Both the position numbers and the translations under genes were made by a program. A stretch of 40,235 nt of DNA from Clostridium sardiniense. GTDB lineage: Bacteria > Bacillota > Clostridia > Clostridiales > Clostridiaceae. Under the pieces are notes generated by a model, which was not told where the DNA came from, did not search any database, and was given only the letters and a program-made list of their open reading frames with translations. Positions 39,808 through 40,235 of this stretch are shown piece after piece. Positions within the stretch are counted from its first letter, which is position 1. Every line of letters starts with the position of its first letter. The DNA lies in assembly GCF_016907995.1 (NCBI RefSeq), contig NZ_JAFBDA010000029.1:1-40235 (forward strand). The letters run 5' to 3'.

Positions 39808-40170
39808 TTATTTCTTTATGAAATATCTTACAGATACAAATATAATTGCAAATATAATACACTCTAATTCAAGTAAAGAATTCATTATATTATAAAAACT
39901 ATTCTTATTAAATAATAAAAGTATAGAAATTAAAATTAAAATAATACTTCCAAGTATAATCCAAATTAAGCTACAGATTTTATTTTTGTTAATATTCAAA
40001 TCTATTGATTCATTTCTAGCTTCAGATATACCTGTAAAAAACATTATGAGTGGAACAAACAAGGTAGATACTTTATTGATTCTCTTATATAAATTAAATT
40101 TATATAATGTTCCTATAAGAATCATTAAAATTGGTATAGTTATACAAGAAATAAAAACGAATATATTCAT
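39808..40170 (-). CDS. Four-helix membrane protein, 120 aa
   Basis: Ribosome site AAGGAGG (40179-40185 on the complement) before the ATG. Helices: NIFVFISCITIPILMILIG, TLFVPLIMFFTGIS, ICSLIWIILGSIILILISIL, LECIIFAIIFVSVRYF. Convergent with the plus-strand block, so a separate unit. No family recognised. The remaining bases to 40235 hold only its upstream region. Confidence 0.65.
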   Translation of the reverse strand: MNIFVFISCITIPILMILIGTLYKFNLYKRINKVSTLFVPLIMFFTGISEARNESIDLNINKNKICSLIWIILGSIILILISILLLFNKNSFYNIMNSLLELECIIFAIIFVSVRYFIKK

Positions 40171-40235
40171 GTAAATAACCTCCTTTAAATTCTTATTTTA
40201 TAAATATTATAATACAAACTTAATTGGATGTATAT

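Overview
Low-GC Clostridium-type DNA: very A+T-rich, AGGAGG-class ribosome sites, TTGACA/TATAAT promoters and frequent TTG or GTG starts. It looks like part of an extrachromosomal element (plasmid or plasmid-like prophage). A tubulin-type partition pair (TubR/TubZ), a plasmid-type Rep-like protein and phage-type nucleic-acid genes occur together. I see no structural phage genes, no conjugation genes, and no rRNA, tRNA or CRISPR.

Layout. 0-3.3 kb: XRE regulator, a TnpB (IS200/IS605-type) element apparently inserted beside the partition locus, then tubR-tubZ. 3.3-5.3 kb, minus strand: a secreted peptidoglycan-binding protein with an Ala/Gly-rich hydrophobic segment, a small membrane protein that could be its immunity partner, and a membrane-anchored protein. 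5.3-6.8 kb: no genes, but repeats, hairpins and a sharp G-to-C strand-skew switch. 6.8-11.2 kb: a consensus promoter, two tiny hydrophobic peptides, degenerate ORFs, a Rep-like protein and a second secreted peptidoglycan-binding protein. 11.4-15.9 kb: a LexA-box-like site, a DGQHR-type protein paired with a recombinase-like protein lacking catalytic residues (possibly a lysogeny-type regulator pair), and a MazF homologue without MazE. 16-20 kb: an antirepressor-like protein with a DUF559-type nuclease end, and a SIR2-like protein with an upstream partner (candidate defence module). 20-39.7 kb: a long plus-strand accessory block with an HNH-guanylate kinase fusion, XRE regulator, ATP-dependent DNA ligase, PnuC, nucleoside deoxyribosyltransferase-like protein, broken RNase H, an RtcB carboxy-terminal fragment, thermonuclease lipoprotein, nucleotidyltransferase, CCA-adding enzyme and RusA resolvase.

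Themes. Nucleotide and NAD supply (PnuC, deoxyribosyltransferase, guanylate kinase domain), DNA processing (ligase, RusA, RNase H remnant) and RNA end repair (CCA enzyme, nucleotidyltransferase, RtcB remnant) suggest a large phage-like ancestor now partly decaying. Many genes sit behind a recurring leader: promoter, hairpin, an AAAATAAATAAAAA-like stretch, ribosome site. The most unusual locus is at 36.68-37.02 kb. There a small membrane protein gene has a 5' leader able to mask its own ribosome site, and sequences beyond the stop codon complementary to that leader, suggesting a type I toxin-like RNA switch. All functions are inferred by reading; no database search was run.
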